A stretch of 64,000 nucleotides of DNA from an uncultured delta proteobacterium (GCA_903907985.1 CAIVQG010000039.1:1-64000), one strand, 5' to 3'; shown: positions 8,962 through 19,303, numbered from the stretch's first letter. Made by a program: numbers and translations. The notes: generated from the sequence alone by a model not told the origin.

Positions 8962-11900
8962 GTGCCGAAACGAACCGACATAAAAAAAATACTGCTCATC
9001 GGCTCCGGACCGATAATCATCAGCCAGGCATGCGAATTCGATTATTCCGGAACGCAAGCCTGTAAAGCGCTACGCGAAGAAGGTTATGAAGTTGTTTTAA
9101 TCAACAGCAATCCGGCGACAATTATGACCGACCCGGAAACGGCCGACCGCACATATGTTGAGCCCATTACCCCGGAAGCAGTCGAAAAAGTTATTGCCCG
9201 TGAAAGACCGGATGCACTCTTGCCCACCCTGGGCGGACAAACCGGTTTAAATACCGCAGTCGCGCTGGCTGAAAGCGGCGTACTGGCAAAGTACGGCGTG
9301 GAAATGATCGGAGCTTCACTCGATGTTATTCACAAAGCGGAAGATCGGGAAAAATTCCGTAATGCCATAAAAAAAATAGGGTTGAGAATGCCGCAGAGCG
9401 GCTTTGCCCACAGCATACCGGAAGTAATGAAAATTGCCGGTGAAATCGGTTTCCCGATAATTGTCCGGGCATCATTTACGCTCGGCGGCACCGGCAGCGG
9501 CGTGGCGTATAACCGTGAAGAGCTTGTAGAAATTGCTCAAAGCGGTCTGGATGCCAGTATGATCCAGGAAGTTATGATTGAAGAATCCGTCCTGGGATGG
9601 AAAGAATATGAGTTGGAAGTAATGCGCGACCGCGCGGATAATGTTGTCATTATCTGCTCTATTGAAAATTTCGATGCGATGGGCGTACACACCGGCGAAT
9701 CAATCACTGTTGCACCGGCCCAAACGCTGACGGATCGTGAATATCAGCACATGCGTGATGCGTCAATAGCCATCATGCGAGAAATCGGCGTGGAAACCGG
9801 CGGCTCCAATGTCCAGTTTGCCATCCATCCCCAAACCGGTGAAATGATTGTCGTGGAAATGAATCCCCGCGTATCGCGATCATCGGCACTGGCCTCGAAA
9901 GCAACCGGCTTCCCGATAGCTAAAATTGCCGCCAAACTGGCGGTGGGTTATACGCTCGATGAAATTCCCAACGACATCACCCGGGAAACAATGGCCTCGT
10001 TTGAACCGACGATAGATTACTGCGTGGTAAAGATCCCGCGCTGGACATTTGAGAAGTTCCCGGAAACGGAAGATTTATTAACAACGTCCATGAAATCAGT
10101 CGGCGAAACCATGGCCATTGGCCGAACTTTTAAGGAAGCGCTGCAAAAAGCCGTCCGCTCGCTGGAAATCGGCCGTTTCAGTCTGGTATATCCCCTGCCT
10201 GCTGATATCACCGATAATAAAGAATTATTAAAAAGCAAACTTACCGTGCCGAACTCATTGCGGTTATTCTATATAGCCGCCGCCCTCCAGAAGGGCGTGA
10301 CCGTATATGAAATACAGCAGCTGACAAAAATCGACCCCTGGTTTTTACATCAGCTTGCGGAAATTGTTGCTTCGGAAGAAGAATTAAAAAATTCTGCCCC
10401 AACGGCTGCACTGCTCCAGGCAGCAAAGAAGATGGGCTTTGCTGATCGCGCCCTGGCCTACGTCTGGGGAAAAACTGAAACCGAAATTCGCCGCTGGCGA
10501 GAAGAGGAAAAAATTATCCCGGTTTACAAACTGGTGGATACCTGTGCTGCGGAATTTGAAGCTTATACCCCTTATTATTATTCCACCTATGAGACGGAAA
10601 ACGAAACACGACCTTCGGACAAAAAGAAAGTGGCAATTATCGGAGGAGGCCCAAACCGTATCGGTCAGGGTATTGAATTCGATTACTGCTGCGTTCACGC
10701 TTCCTTTGCCTTGCGGGAAGAGGGCGTGGAGAGCATCATGATCAACTCCAATCCGGAAACTGTGAGCACCGATTATGATACATCCGACAAGCTATTTTTT
10801 GAACCGGTTACGCTCGAAGATGTTTTGCATATTCTGCAGACAGAAAAACCGGACGGGGTTATCGTCCAGTTTGGCGGCCAGACACCCTTGAATCTGGCCA
10901 AAGGCCTGGAGGCCGCTGGTGTTCCCATAATCGGTACTTCGCCTGACGCTATTGACCGGGCGGAAAACCGCGATCGCTTTCAGGAGATTGTTACCAAATT
11001 AAATCTTAATCAGCCGGACAATGACACGGCGAGAACCGTAGAAGAAGCACTGATCGCGGCCGGGAGAATCGGCTATCCGGTGCTGGTACGTCCTTCCTAT
11101 GTACTGGGCGGCCGTTCGATGGAAATAGTATACGACCCGGAAACACTGACATCTTTCATGGGAAAAGCAATGCTGGTATCTCCAGATCATCCGATACTGA
11201 TCGACAAGTTTTTAGAAGATGCCACGGAAGTAGATGTTGATGCCATTAGCGATGGGGTAAACACGGTAGTTGCCGGGATTATGGAACATATCGAAGAGGC
11301 CGGAATTCATTCCGGCGACAGTGCCTGTATTTTGCCCCCCCTGACAATACCGGCAAGTATACTGGAACTGATCGAAAAACAGACAATAATGCTGGCGGCC
11401 GAATTAAAAGTCGTCGGACTCATGAATATTCAATATGCCATTAAAGAGGGAACACTATATGTGCTGGAAGTTAATCCCCGTGCATCCCGCACTGTTCCCT
11501 TTGTCAGCAAAGCTATCGGCGTACCTCTGGCCAAGCTCGCTACCAAGGTCATGCTGGGCCGAACTCTTCCTCAACTGGGTTTTACTAAAACCATTAAACC
11601 CGAATATGTTTCCGTTAAGGAAGCTGTCTTTCCTTTTAACCGCTTCCCCAATGTCGATATTCTGCTGGGTCCGGAAATGAAATCGACTGGTGAGGTCATG
11701 GGTATCGACCATTCCTTCGGATTAGCTTTTGCCAAGTCGCAAATGGCTGCCGGTTTTAAAATGCCGCTAACCGGCACGGTGTTTATTAGCGCGCACGATT
11801 ACCATAAAGATAAAATAGTGCCGATTGCCAAGACATTCCAGGAGATTGGCTTCAAAATACTGGCCACGCGCGGGACAGCCGAACATCTGGAAAAACATGG

Positions 11901-12177
11901 CATCAAAGCACAGTTGGTTTTTAAGGTCAGCGAAGGACGGCCCAACATTGTCGATCACATTAAAAACGGCGATATTTCCATGGTAATAAATACCAGCCTC
12001 GGACGTAAATCTACTCGTGACGCTTATCATATCCGGCGGGGTGCGCTTACTTATAATATTCTTTATACCACGACCATTGCCGGGGCACGTGCTTTATGCG
12101 AGGCCACTCAGGCAATTATTAACGAAGATTGGCAGGTGTGTTCGTTACAGGAATACCACACCTTGCCGACTGTGTAA
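8962..12177 (+). CDS. carB: Carbamoyl-phosphate synthase large subunit
   Basis: The large subunit joins bicarbonate, ammonia tunnelled from CarA and two ATP into carbamoyl phosphate. At 1071 residues it has the expected duplicated ATP-grasp architecture: '[22 protein letters not shown]' opens the first half and '[22 protein letters not shown]' (near residue 555) opens the second. Both halves carry '[19 protein letters not shown]' / '[17 protein letters not shown]' motifs, and an MGS-like allosteric domain ends the protein. The start is GTG at 8962, with only a weak AGGT ribosome site. Separation from carA by guaA is the odd point. Confidence 0.96.
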   Translation: MPKRTDIKKILLIGSGPIIISQACEFDYSGTQACKALREEGYEVVLINSNPATIMTDPETADRTYVEPITPEAVEKVIARERPDALLPTLGGQTGLNTAVALAESGVLAKYGVEMIGASLDVIHKAEDREKFRNAIKKIGLRMPQSGFAHSIPEVMKIAGEIGFPIIVRASFTLGGTGSGVAYNREELVEIAQSGLDASMIQEVMIEESVLGWKEYELEVMRDRADNVVIICSIENFDAMGVHTGESITVAPAQTLTDREYQHMRDASIAIMREIGVETGGSNVQFAIHPQTGEMIVVEMNPRVSRSSALASKATGFPIAKIAAKLAVGYTLDEIPNDITRETMASFEPTIDYCVVKIPRWTFEKFPETEDLLTTSMKSVGETMAIGRTFKEALQKAVRSLEIGRFSLVYPLPADITDNKELLKSKLTVPNSLRLFYIAAALQKGVTVYEIQQLTKIDPWFLHQLAEIVASEEELKNSAPTAALLQAAKKMGFADRALAYVWGKTETEIRRWREEEKIIPVYKLVDTCAAEFEAYTPYYYSTYETENETRPSDKKKVAIIGGGPNRIGQGIEFDYCCVHASFALREEGVESIMINSNPETVSTDYDTSDKLFFEPVTLEDVLHILQTEKPDGVIVQFGGQTPLNLAKGLEAAGVPIIGTSPDAIDRAENRDRFQEIVTKLNLNQPDNDTARTVEEALIAAGRIGYPVLVRPSYVLGGRSMEIVYDPETLTSFMGKAMLVSPDHPILIDKFLEDATEVDVDAISDGVNTVVAGIMEHIEEAGIHSGDSACILPPLTIPASILELIEKQTIMLAAELKVVGLMNIQYAIKEGTLYVLEVNPRASRTVPFVSKAIGVPLAKLATKVMLGRTLPQLGFTKTIKPEYVSVKEAVFPFNRFPNVDILLGPEMKSTGEVMGIDHSFGLAFAKSQMAAGFKMPLTGTVFISAHDYHKDKIVPIAKTFQEIGFKILATRGTAEHLEKHGIKAQLVFKVSEGRPNIVDHIKNGDISMVINTSLGRKSTRDAYHIRRGALTYNILYTTTIAGARALCEATQAIINEDWQVCSLQEYHTLPTV

Positions 12178-12316
12178 AAGGCCCATATACTGTTTATGAC
12201 CTCACGTGACCTTTAGGTTATCAGGTTACGTTGCGCTGCGGCCACCGGCTTACGGCGTACATCAAAGGTACGCCTCATTTCTCTGGCTTTGCGCGCCTTG
12301 TCTCTGGGCCTTTTAC
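12174..12316. repeat. Nested inverted repeat between carB and purF
   Basis: GTAAAAGGCCCA at 12174-12185, overlapping the carB stop, is repeated as its perfect complement TGGGCCTTTTAC at 12305-12316. Inside lies a smaller perfect hairpin, GGCGTAC-N7-GTACGCC. The enclosed 119 bases show no credible gene. It could be a structured leader/attenuator for purF or a small inserted repeat element; no transposase is present. Confidence 0.5.
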
Positions 12317-12392
12317 GCTGTCGGTTTGTATAATATAAAAACAGTCCCTTTGAGGACAGAGAGAATTGCAGATAAAAAAATAGGAACTTAAT

Positions 12393-13814
12393 ATGAACGA
12401 AGATTATAATTCAGACGATTCCGGACGTCCCCGCGAAGAATGCGGCATTTTCGCTATTTACGGCCATGAGGAAGCATCGCGGCTGACCTTTTTCGGGCTT
12501 TTTGCCTTGCAGCACCGCGGCCAGGAGTCAGCTGGCATTGTCAGCTCCGACGGCTGCCAGGTCTGGGATCACAAGGGAATGGGGCTCGCCTCGGAAGTAT
12601 TTAAAGAACCTACTCTGCAGAAACTCCCCGGCAAATCAGCGATAGGGCATGTCCGCTATTCCACAACCGGCTCTTCGGTTCTTTCCAATGCTCAGCCTTT
12701 TCTGGTTCATTTTGGCGAAGAATATTATGCCCTGGCCCATAACGGCAATATCATTAATGCCCGGCAATTGCGGCAGGAACTGGAAAACAGCGGGTCGATT
12801 TTCCAATCGACAATGGATAGCGAAATAATAATTCACCTGATGGCGCCACACTTGAAGTATGGCTTGGAAAAGGCTCTTGTTGCCGCTCTTTCCCGGATTG
12901 AAGGCGCTTACAGCATCATCATGCTCACCCGCAATAAAATTGTTGCCGCCCGCGATCCCCGGGGCTTCAGACCTCTGGCCCTGGGTAAACTTAACGGCAG
13001 CTGGGTAGTCGCCTCGGAAACCTGTGCCTTTGATCTGGTTGCCGCCAATTATGTCCGTGATGTCAATCCCGGTGAAATTCTCATTATTGATGAAGACGGC
13101 TGCAAAAGTCTGCAGCCCTTTCCGGCAGTAAAGCCCTGTCATTGTATCTTTGAATTAATTTATTTCGCCCGTCCCGACAGCCAGATTTTCGGTCAGAATG
13201 TATATTTATGCCGGAAGCGCTTAGGCCACGAACTGGCGCGCGAATATATTCCCAATGTCGATATTGTTATGCCCTTCCCCGATTCCGGCAACTATGCGGC
13301 GCTGGGTTACGCCGAGGAGTCCGGCATTTCCTTTGAAATGGGAATGATTCGTAATCATTACGTAGGCAGAACCTTTATTCAACCGACCCAGCTGATGCGG
13401 GATTTTGGCGTACGCGTAAAACTAAATCCCGTGCGGCCGCTGCTGAAGGGCAAAAAAGTATTAATAGTTGAAGATTCGATTATCCGCGGCACCACCAGCC
13501 GCAACCGCGTAGAAAATTTACGGGGAATCGGCGTCAAGGAAATCCATATGGCCATCAGTTGTCCGCCCACTGCTCATCCCTGCCCTTATGGCATTGATTT
13601 TTCTTCCAAGGGAGAATTGCTGGCGGCCAAAAAAGAGAATGAAAAAGCTATTGCCGATTTCATCGGCCTGGACTCTTTACACTACCTGACTGTCGAAGGC
13701 ATGGTCCGCGCCACTGGAATGAACGAAAATTGTTTCTGCCTGGCTTGCTATACCGGCAACTATCCCCTCGCCCCTCCCGAAGCTCTTGATAAGTTTTGTT
13801 TAGAACAGTCCTAG
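12393..13814 (+). CDS. purF: Amidophosphoribosyltransferase
   Basis: PurF transfers the glutamine amide to PRPP, the committed step of purine synthesis. The 473-residue protein begins with a 16-residue propeptide before C17 ('EECGIFAIYG'), the N-terminal nucleophile exposed on processing. The PRPP-binding phosphoribosyltransferase loop is 'VLIVEDSIIRGTTSRN'. Cysteines near the end ('ENCFCLACYTG') fit the Fe-S-containing Bacillus-type enzymes. It lies after carB on the same strand, so pyrimidine and purine entry enzymes are neighbours. Confidence 0.95.
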   Translation: MNEDYNSDDSGRPREECGIFAIYGHEEASRLTFFGLFALQHRGQESAGIVSSDGCQVWDHKGMGLASEVFKEPTLQKLPGKSAIGHVRYSTTGSSVLSNAQPFLVHFGEEYYALAHNGNIINARQLRQELENSGSIFQSTMDSEIIIHLMAPHLKYGLEKALVAALSRIEGAYSIIMLTRNKIVAARDPRGFRPLALGKLNGSWVVASETCAFDLVAANYVRDVNPGEILIIDEDGCKSLQPFPAVKPCHCIFELIYFARPDSQIFGQNVYLCRKRLGHELAREYIPNVDIVMPFPDSGNYAALGYAEESGISFEMGMIRNHYVGRTFIQPTQLMRDFGVRVKLNPVRPLLKGKKVLIVEDSIIRGTTSRNRVENLRGIGVKEIHMAISCPPTAHPCPYGIDFSSKGELLAAKKENEKAIADFIGLDSLHYLTVEGMVRATGMNENCFCLACYTGNYPLAPPEALDKFCLEQS

Positions 13815-13852
13815 CCGGACAAATGTAACCTTCAGCATGGCATGTCAATAAT

Positions 13853-13898
13853 TTAGTATACTGTATCCGGAATTCTTAGTATAATGTTTCAGGAATTC
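13853..13898 (+). repeat. Two adjacent 23-bp repeats in the upstream region of the CoA-hydrolase/GNAT gene
   Basis: Two 23-base units, 13853-13875 and 13876-13898, each begin TTAGTATA and end GGAATTC. They match at 20 of 23 positions by hand count and abut exactly. The second contains TATAAT at 13880-13885, a candidate -10 box 37 bases before the start codon. Tandem copies over a promoter suggest an operator for a regulator binding the same face about every two helical turns. Confidence 0.5.
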
Positions 13899-13921
13899 TC
13901 AGATAAAAAAGGTAAAGAATT

Positions 13922-15784
13922 ATGTGGAAGGATAAAGTCGTTTCTCCGCAGGAAGTTCTCTCAAAGATCGAACCGGGCATGACCATTTTCCTCGGTACGG
14001 GAATGGCGGAACCGCGAACGCTGGTTAAACATCTCATGGCTTCGGAAGAAAACAACCTGCGGGATTTGGAATTAATTCAACTGGTGAGTCTCGGGGATAC
14101 GATACCCATTGATGAAAGATATTCGTGGAAATTCCGGCTGAGGACATTTTTTTCCGGCTGGATTGCTTCGGAGGCCATCAGCGCAGGTAGAGTCGATCTT
14201 ATTCCCAGCAGATTTTCCAAAATACCCGAACTGTTCAAATCGGGAGCCATCCATATTGATGCGACCTTCATTCAGATTTCACCCCCGGATGAAAACGGTT
14301 ACGCCTGCCTGCTTGGTGTGGATGTGGAACGGCAGGTAATGGAAACAGCCCAACTGGTTGTAGGCGAGATTAATGAACACGCTCCCCGCATTATGGGCGA
14401 CACTCTTGTTCACGTGGACGAATTCAATTATTTTGTTGAATCAACAGAGCTTCCGCTTTACATTCCCCGGTGGCCGGTGGCGGATGTTTTTCTGAAAATC
14501 GCCGCGAATATAGCGGCTGTGGTTCAAGACGGAAGTTGCATCTCTCTCGGCATAGGACCTCTCTACGAAGCTCTGGCCGTGCAGCTGGCTACCAAAAAGA
14601 ATCTGGGCATCCATTCGCCTTTTTTCACCGATTCCCTGATGGACCTTGTAAAGAGCGGCGCCGTCACAAACAGGTATAAAAGTGTTTTTCGCGGCAAATG
14701 CTCCGCTTCTTATCTGATGGGTACCGAAAAATTAATGCACTGGCTAGATCGCAATCCGCTTGTCGACTTTCAACCGGAAGACGTTATTACTGATCCGAAG
14801 GTAATCGGCAGCAACGACCGGATGATGGCCATTCTTCCGGCAAGAAAAATTGACTTAACGGGAAATGTCGCACTGCACACCGGCAAAGGCAATATTACCG
14901 CAGGCCCGGGAAATGTGCAGGAGCTTTTTATGGGTGCAGCGCTTTCGAAAAAAGGCCGGACTATCTTTGGCCTTCCCAGCCGTAACATCAAAGGCATGCC
15001 CAATATTGTCCTCTCTGTTGATAATATGCCTTTTCAGTTTACCAATCGAGAATCCATGGATTTGGTCGCCACTGAATACGGAGTGGCATATCTTATGGGA
15101 AAATCAATGCGGGAACGTGCGCAGGAGCTAATTGACATCGCACACCCCGCTGACAGGGAAGAACTGGTCAGACAGGCCAAAGAAGCAAAACTGCTTTACG
15201 CCGACCAGATTTATTTCCCCGAATCGGGACACCTTTACCCATCAAAGGTAAGCTGTTCCCATGAATTCAAAGACGGCCTGAAGGTTAATTTCCGACCGAT
15301 AAAACCTTCTGATGAAGATAAGATGCGCGACCTGTTCTATCGCTTTTCGGATCAGGCCGTTTATTCCCGCTACTTTACTTCCATAAAAACAATGCCCCAT
15401 AAAAAGATGCAGGAATATGTTAACGTAAATTACCGTTGGGTGATGTCTATTGTAGGCGTCGTCGAGGTTTCTGCCGGCACTGAAAAAATCATTGCCGAGG
15501 CGCGTTATGCCCGGATGAAACAGGATACCTTTGCCGACACGGCATTCATTGTTGATGAAGCTTATCAGGGCAAGGGTATCGCTTCGTATCTTTTTGAATT
15601 ATTAATCCGCACGGCCCGCGAGGAGTGTATCGGGGGCTTCACCGCCGACGTACTGGCGACCAATAAATCAATGCTGAAAGTGTTTGAAAAAGCGCCCTTC
15701 CCCGTTCAGACTGTCCTTTCCCGGGGCGTCTATGAATTAACCATACCCTTCACTCCTTTGTCGGAGTTACCGGCAAAAGATTAA
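13922..15784 (+). CDS. Acetyl-CoA hydrolase/transferase-family protein fused to a GNAT acetyltransferase domain
   Basis: Residues 1 to about 430 form a family I CoA-transferase/acetyl-CoA hydrolase fold ('PGMTIFLGTGMAEPRTLVKHL', 'CISLGIGPLYEALAVQLA', 'ATEYGVAYLMGKSMRERAQELI'). Residues from about 455 to 620 form a GNAT domain with an acetyl-CoA loop 'VDEAYQGKGIASYLFELL'. The combination is recurrent in deltaproteobacteria. The first domain probably moves CoA between carboxylic acids, relevant to an organism living on acyl-CoA chemistry. The GNAT half might acetylate a protein lysine and couple CoA status to regulation (inference). The upstream tandem repeat suggests it has its own promoter. 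Confidence 0.88.
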   Translation: MWKDKVVSPQEVLSKIEPGMTIFLGTGMAEPRTLVKHLMASEENNLRDLELIQLVSLGDTIPIDERYSWKFRLRTFFSGWIASEAISAGRVDLIPSRFSKIPELFKSGAIHIDATFIQISPPDENGYACLLGVDVERQVMETAQLVVGEINEHAPRIMGDTLVHVDEFNYFVESTELPLYIPRWPVADVFLKIAANIAAVVQDGSCISLGIGPLYEALAVQLATKKNLGIHSPFFTDSLMDLVKSGAVTNRYKSVFRGKCSASYLMGTEKLMHWLDRNPLVDFQPEDVITDPKVIGSNDRMMAILPARKIDLTGNVALHTGKGNITAGPGNVQELFMGAALSKKGRTIFGLPSRNIKGMPNIVLSVDNMPFQFTNRESMDLVATEYGVAYLMGKSMRERAQELIDIAHPADREELVRQAKEAKLLYADQIYFPESGHLYPSKVSCSHEFKDGLKVNFRPIKPSDEDKMRDLFYRFSDQAVYSRYFTSIKTMPHKKMQEYVNVNYRWVMSIVGVVEVSAGTEKIIAEARYARMKQDTFADTAFIVDEAYQGKGIASYLFELLIRTAREECIGGFTADVLATNKSMLKVFEKAPFPVQTVLSRGVYELTIPFTPLSELPAKD

Positions 15785-15835
15785 AATTTCAGGAAATTAC
15801 GTTTAGAACACACTTAATTATGCAGAAAATAATAA

Positions 15836-15864
15836 TTGACATATAATTGGAACTTGCCTATCTT
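15836..15864 (+). promoter_or_regulatory. Sigma-70 promoter of the ABC exporter operon
   Basis: TTGACA at 15836-15841, a 17-base spacer and TATCTT at 15859-15864 form a strong housekeeping promoter about 80 bases before tolC. The promoter plus the following 31 bases (to 15895) match the FKBP-gene promoter at 23715-23774 at 46 of 60 ungapped positions. Confidence 0.75.
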
Positions 15865-15946
15865 GCCCCTGTCCAAAAGCAATACCTTATTAAAACCAGA
15901 CTTGCAGAAGAATATGGATACCCCCCGGAGGAAGTATTAATTCACC

Positions 15947-17497
15947 GTGCTGATGAAATCTAAAAGAGGTATAGTATGCTGCGGCGCTCTACTGATGACG
16001 GCATTGCTGTTTGGCAGTCCTTCTACGATCTGGGCTGTGGAAGGCGGTAAAGAGCAGAACAAAGCGGCGGTCAAAATGACTCTGGCCGATGCTGTCATCA
16101 TTGCCCTGAATAATAACGTTTCCCTGAAGAGTGCCTACCTCGACCGCATTCTTCAGCAGTTTGATCTGCGGAAAGCGGAAAATAAATTCTTTCCGGAGCA
16201 GTCAGTGAAGCTGACTGCTGGCCGCACATCAAACTACAGCTCTCCGGACGAAAGAACCAATGCCGTTAACACTGGTGGCGACTACACGGCAACACTGACG
16301 ATTCCTACCGGAGGCAATTTTAATTTTACCTGGAACAATGCAGGAAACAGTCCCGATACCAATCAGGCATTTGCCTACACTTCAGCCTGGTCACTCACCT
16401 TCACGCAGCCGTTGCTTAGGGGTGGCGGCATCGACAACGCCACCTACTCCGTCAAGGTCGCCCGGATTACGGAGGAGCAGAATATCCTGTCGATGAGGGA
16501 CACGATATCATCGACGATCAAAACGGCTATTACAGCCTACAGAACATACTTGAGCGCCAACCGCCAGTTGGAGATAAGCAGACAATCGCTTTTGGAGGCG
16601 AAGAGGACTTATGAAACAAACGAAGCCCTCATCACAGCAGGACGGAAAGCAAGAACGGAACTGGTTGAAACGGAAGCCAACGTCGCCAATCAGGAATTAG
16701 CCGCCACCACGGCACAGAATTCGCTGGAATCCGCCCGCCTCTCCCTGGTTCAGGCCATAAATGTTGAGAAAAATACACTGTTTGAGCTGGTCGAGGAAAA
16801 CGATTATCAGGTTAAGCCTCCTTCCCTTCCGGAAGCTATCGGGATCGCCAAAAAAAACCGAACAGACTATCTTAAGGCATTGCAAAATATGGAGATAAAA
16901 AAATGGGATCTTTCCAATGCCAAGTGGAACCGGATGTGGTCTCTCGACCTTGTGGCCGGCACAACTGACAGTGAGTCAACCACTGCGTTAGACAAATACG
17001 GCGATTCTTTGCGCCGGGCGACAAGCAGCGGCGCCCAGAGGAACTGGACTGCCGGATTAACCTTGACGGTACCCTTCAGCCTGTTGACCCCCGAGCGGCG
17101 CGCCTATATCAGCGCCCAAAACGAATTAGAGAAGGCCAAAATGAACCTGCAAAAGATGGAGGTTGATCTGGAAATAGCCGTGCAAAGTGCTGTCCGGGAC
17201 GTGGAGACAAACTACCGGCAAATGGGACTGGCCAAACGGGCACGTTCACTTTCGGAGCAGAAACTGGAAGTGGAAAATGAAAAGCTCAAGGTCGGACGCA
17301 CAACCAACTTTCAAATCGTCAGCTATCAAAACGATCTCAATAATGCCAAGACCAGCGAGCTCAACGCCGTAATTGCCTATCACAATTCCCTGACGTCTCT
17401 GGATGAAACGCTCGGCACAACACTGGCAACCTGGAAGATTGAAGTTAAAAAGGAAGATGACAAAGTCAAGCTGCCGCAAGCCGCAGTCAAACCTTAA
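15947..17497 (+). CDS. TolC-family outer-membrane efflux protein
   Basis: The outer-membrane channel of a tripartite exporter. A signal peptide (hydrophobic 'CCGALLMTALLFG', probable cleavage after 'TIWA') precedes duplicated OEP repeats rich in coiled-coil helix, with 'LTFTQPLLRGGG' and 'PFSLLTPERRAYISAQNELEKA' typical of TolC proteins. It has 516 residues from a GTG start; GGAGGA lies 14 bases upstream. An in-frame ATG two codons later is possible but further from the ribosome site. It heads the run adaptor-ATPase-permease with short gaps, so it is the exit duct for that exporter. Confidence 0.92.
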   Translation: MLMKSKRGIVCCGALLMTALLFGSPSTIWAVEGGKEQNKAAVKMTLADAVIIALNNNVSLKSAYLDRILQQFDLRKAENKFFPEQSVKLTAGRTSNYSSPDERTNAVNTGGDYTATLTIPTGGNFNFTWNNAGNSPDTNQAFAYTSAWSLTFTQPLLRGGGIDNATYSVKVARITEEQNILSMRDTISSTIKTAITAYRTYLSANRQLEISRQSLLEAKRTYETNEALITAGRKARTELVETEANVANQELAATTAQNSLESARLSLVQAINVEKNTLFELVEENDYQVKPPSLPEAIGIAKKNRTDYLKALQNMEIKKWDLSNAKWNRMWSLDLVAGTTDSESTTALDKYGDSLRRATSSGAQRNWTAGLTLTVPFSLLTPERRAYISAQNELEKAKMNLQKMEVDLEIAVQSAVRDVETNYRQMGLAKRARSLSEQKLEVENEKLKVGRTTNFQIVSYQNDLNNAKTSELNAVIAYHNSLTSLDETLGTTLATWKIEVKKEDDKVKLPQAAVKP

Positions 17498-17524
17498 AGA
17501 GAAACTAACTAGGCCTGGACAAAC

Positions 17525-19303
17525 ATGAAAAACGACGAACTGATCTACCAGAATATCCTGGCAAATATGAGCGACGGGGTTATGACCATTGGTCTTGACG
17601 GCAGGATCATAACCTTTAATGAAGCCGCCGAAGAGATCCTGCAGATGAAAGCCCCGGAAGTCATCGGCAAACCTTTCGGAGAGATATTCCTCATCCTCGA
17701 GGGTTACGATGATTTTAACCAGATCATCCTGGACGCTGTATATGAGTCGGCAACCATCCAGAACGGCGTCGTTTCTATTCAAGCTGAAGATACTACTCGC
17801 ACTCTCACCCTGACAACCTCCTTTCTCAAGGCGGAGCGAGACGGCAAAAAGGAGAAAGTTGCCGTTATTGCAGTTTTCAGTGACATGACGGAGCTCGAAC
17901 GCATGCGCTCCGCCGAGATCCAGCTCACGGGCCAGATCAAGGAAAAGCACAAGGAACTTCAGGATTCGTATCTAAAGCTGGAAGATTCAACTAAGAACCT
18001 GGAGGTGGCGCTAAAGAAAGTCCAAATTGTTCGGATCGCCGCCACGGCTTTCGTCATAGTCCTTTTTCTTTCCATCGGTTTATTCTCCTGGGTTAGAACA
18101 ACTTCTACTGCTCACAAAACGGAAGGAAGCCAGGTGGAAAAGCCGGCGAAGGGAGCAGCGCAGAATTTTTATGCGGTAGCTCCCCAGCCCCTGTCGGACA
18201 GCATCTCGCTTAAAGGCTCATTAAGGCCGATTCAAGTCGTCAATATCCCCATCCCTTTTACCGGCAACGTGCAGGAAATGTTTTTTGAGTATGGCCAGCC
18301 GGTAGCAAAAGGACAAATTTTGCTAAAACTGGACAGGACGGAGGCGGAAACAAAACACCGTGAGGCGAAGTCCGCTTTTATCAAGGCGCATGAAAAGTTC
18401 CGGGAAGTTACAAAATGGGAGACAAGCGATGAGGTAATAAAGGTCGGACGTTCGCTGGCCAAGGCGAAAATGAGTCTCGATACCCAGAAAAGGACACTGA
18501 CGGAAACTGAGTATCTGTATAAGAAGGGCATCGTACCGGCAACAGAATACGAAAATGCCAAACAGCAGTACATCAACGCGCAGCTTGATTATGAGTCAGC
18601 CGAACAGGAACTCAAAACAGCCATGGCCAAAGGACGGGGAGACAATTTCACTGTCATCCGCCTGGAGATGGAAAACGCAAAATCAAAACTGGCCGAAATG
18701 GAGAGGCAACTGAGCCGGGCGGATATTTTCGCTCCTGTATCAGGGACCGTAGTCATGCCGGACACAGCGGATAAGGACAAGAGCTCCAAAATGGTCTCCA
18801 AAGGCGCGTCATTCACTCAGGGAGAAATCCTGCTGGCCGTTGCTGATACCGAAGGATTTACAGTCCGGATGGATGTGGATGAGATAGAGGTATTAAAGAT
18901 AAAGCGGGATCAGGGGGCAATTATTACGGGCGAAGCCTTTCCGGGGGTGGAACTCAAAGGCAGGGTCTCCCATGTGTCCGCACAGGCAGCCTCAGCGGAA
19001 GGCAAGCCGGAATCCCCTACATTTAAAGTGGCTGTAGCTATTGATAAAGTAGTTCCGGAAGTAAAGGAAAAGATTCGTCTCGGCATGTCGGCCAGCATTG
19101 TTATCCAGGTATTGCAGAAACCCCAGGCGCTTCTGGTTCCCATCACAGCAGTCACTATGGAAGGTGCCGGTCGATTTGTAACCATAAGGGACAAGACTTC
19201 TAAGGACTTAAAAAAGATTAAGGTGGAGACGGGTATCACAACTGCGAATGCCGTGGAGATACTCAAAGGTCTTAGTGCCGGTGATGAGGTGCTCGTACCT
19301 TGA
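17525..19303 (+). CDS. PAS domain-containing periplasmic adaptor (HlyD/MacA-type membrane fusion protein)
   Basis: The N-terminal part (about residues 1-125) is a PAS domain ('ILANMSDGVMTIGLDGRIIT' start; 'VIAVFSDMTELERMR' end), as in sensor kinases. A coiled coil of about 40 residues follows, then one transmembrane helix at about 169-190. After it comes a MacA-like adaptor: biotinyl-lipoyl halves ('FTGNVQEMFFEYGQPVAKGQ' and 'SRADIFAPVSGTVVMPD'), a helical hairpin at roughly 280-385 and a beta-barrel. Adaptors normally have only a short N-terminal anchor; placing a cytoplasmic sensor directly on the adaptor is unusual. With TolC, the ATPase and the FtsX/MacB permease alongside, the PAS part may gate export or assembly in response to a ligand or redox state (inference). 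Confidence 0.9.
   Translation: MKNDELIYQNILANMSDGVMTIGLDGRIITFNEAAEEILQMKAPEVIGKPFGEIFLILEGYDDFNQIILDAVYESATIQNGVVSIQAEDTTRTLTLTTSFLKAERDGKKEKVAVIAVFSDMTELERMRSAEIQLTGQIKEKHKELQDSYLKLEDSTKNLEVALKKVQIVRIAATAFVIVLFLSIGLFSWVRTTSTAHKTEGSQVEKPAKGAAQNFYAVAPQPLSDSISLKGSLRPIQVVNIPIPFTGNVQEMFFEYGQPVAKGQILLKLDRTEAETKHREAKSAFIKAHEKFREVTKWETSDEVIKVGRSLAKAKMSLDTQKRTLTETEYLYKKGIVPATEYENAKQQYINAQLDYESAEQELKTAMAKGRGDNFTVIRLEMENAKSKLAEMERQLSRADIFAPVSGTVVMPDTADKDKSSKMVSKGASFTQGEILLAVADTEGFTVRMDVDEIEVLKIKRDQGAIITGEAFPGVELKGRVSHVSAQAASAEGKPESPTFKVAVAIDKVVPEVKEKIRLGMSASIVIQVLQKPQALLVPITAVTMEGAGRFVTIRDKTSKDLKKIKVETGITTANAVEILKGLSAGDEVLVP

Noticed and set aside
12206-12391. 61-codon frame between carB and purF
   Set aside because: Lies in a structured repeat region with no ribosome site or recognisable product.
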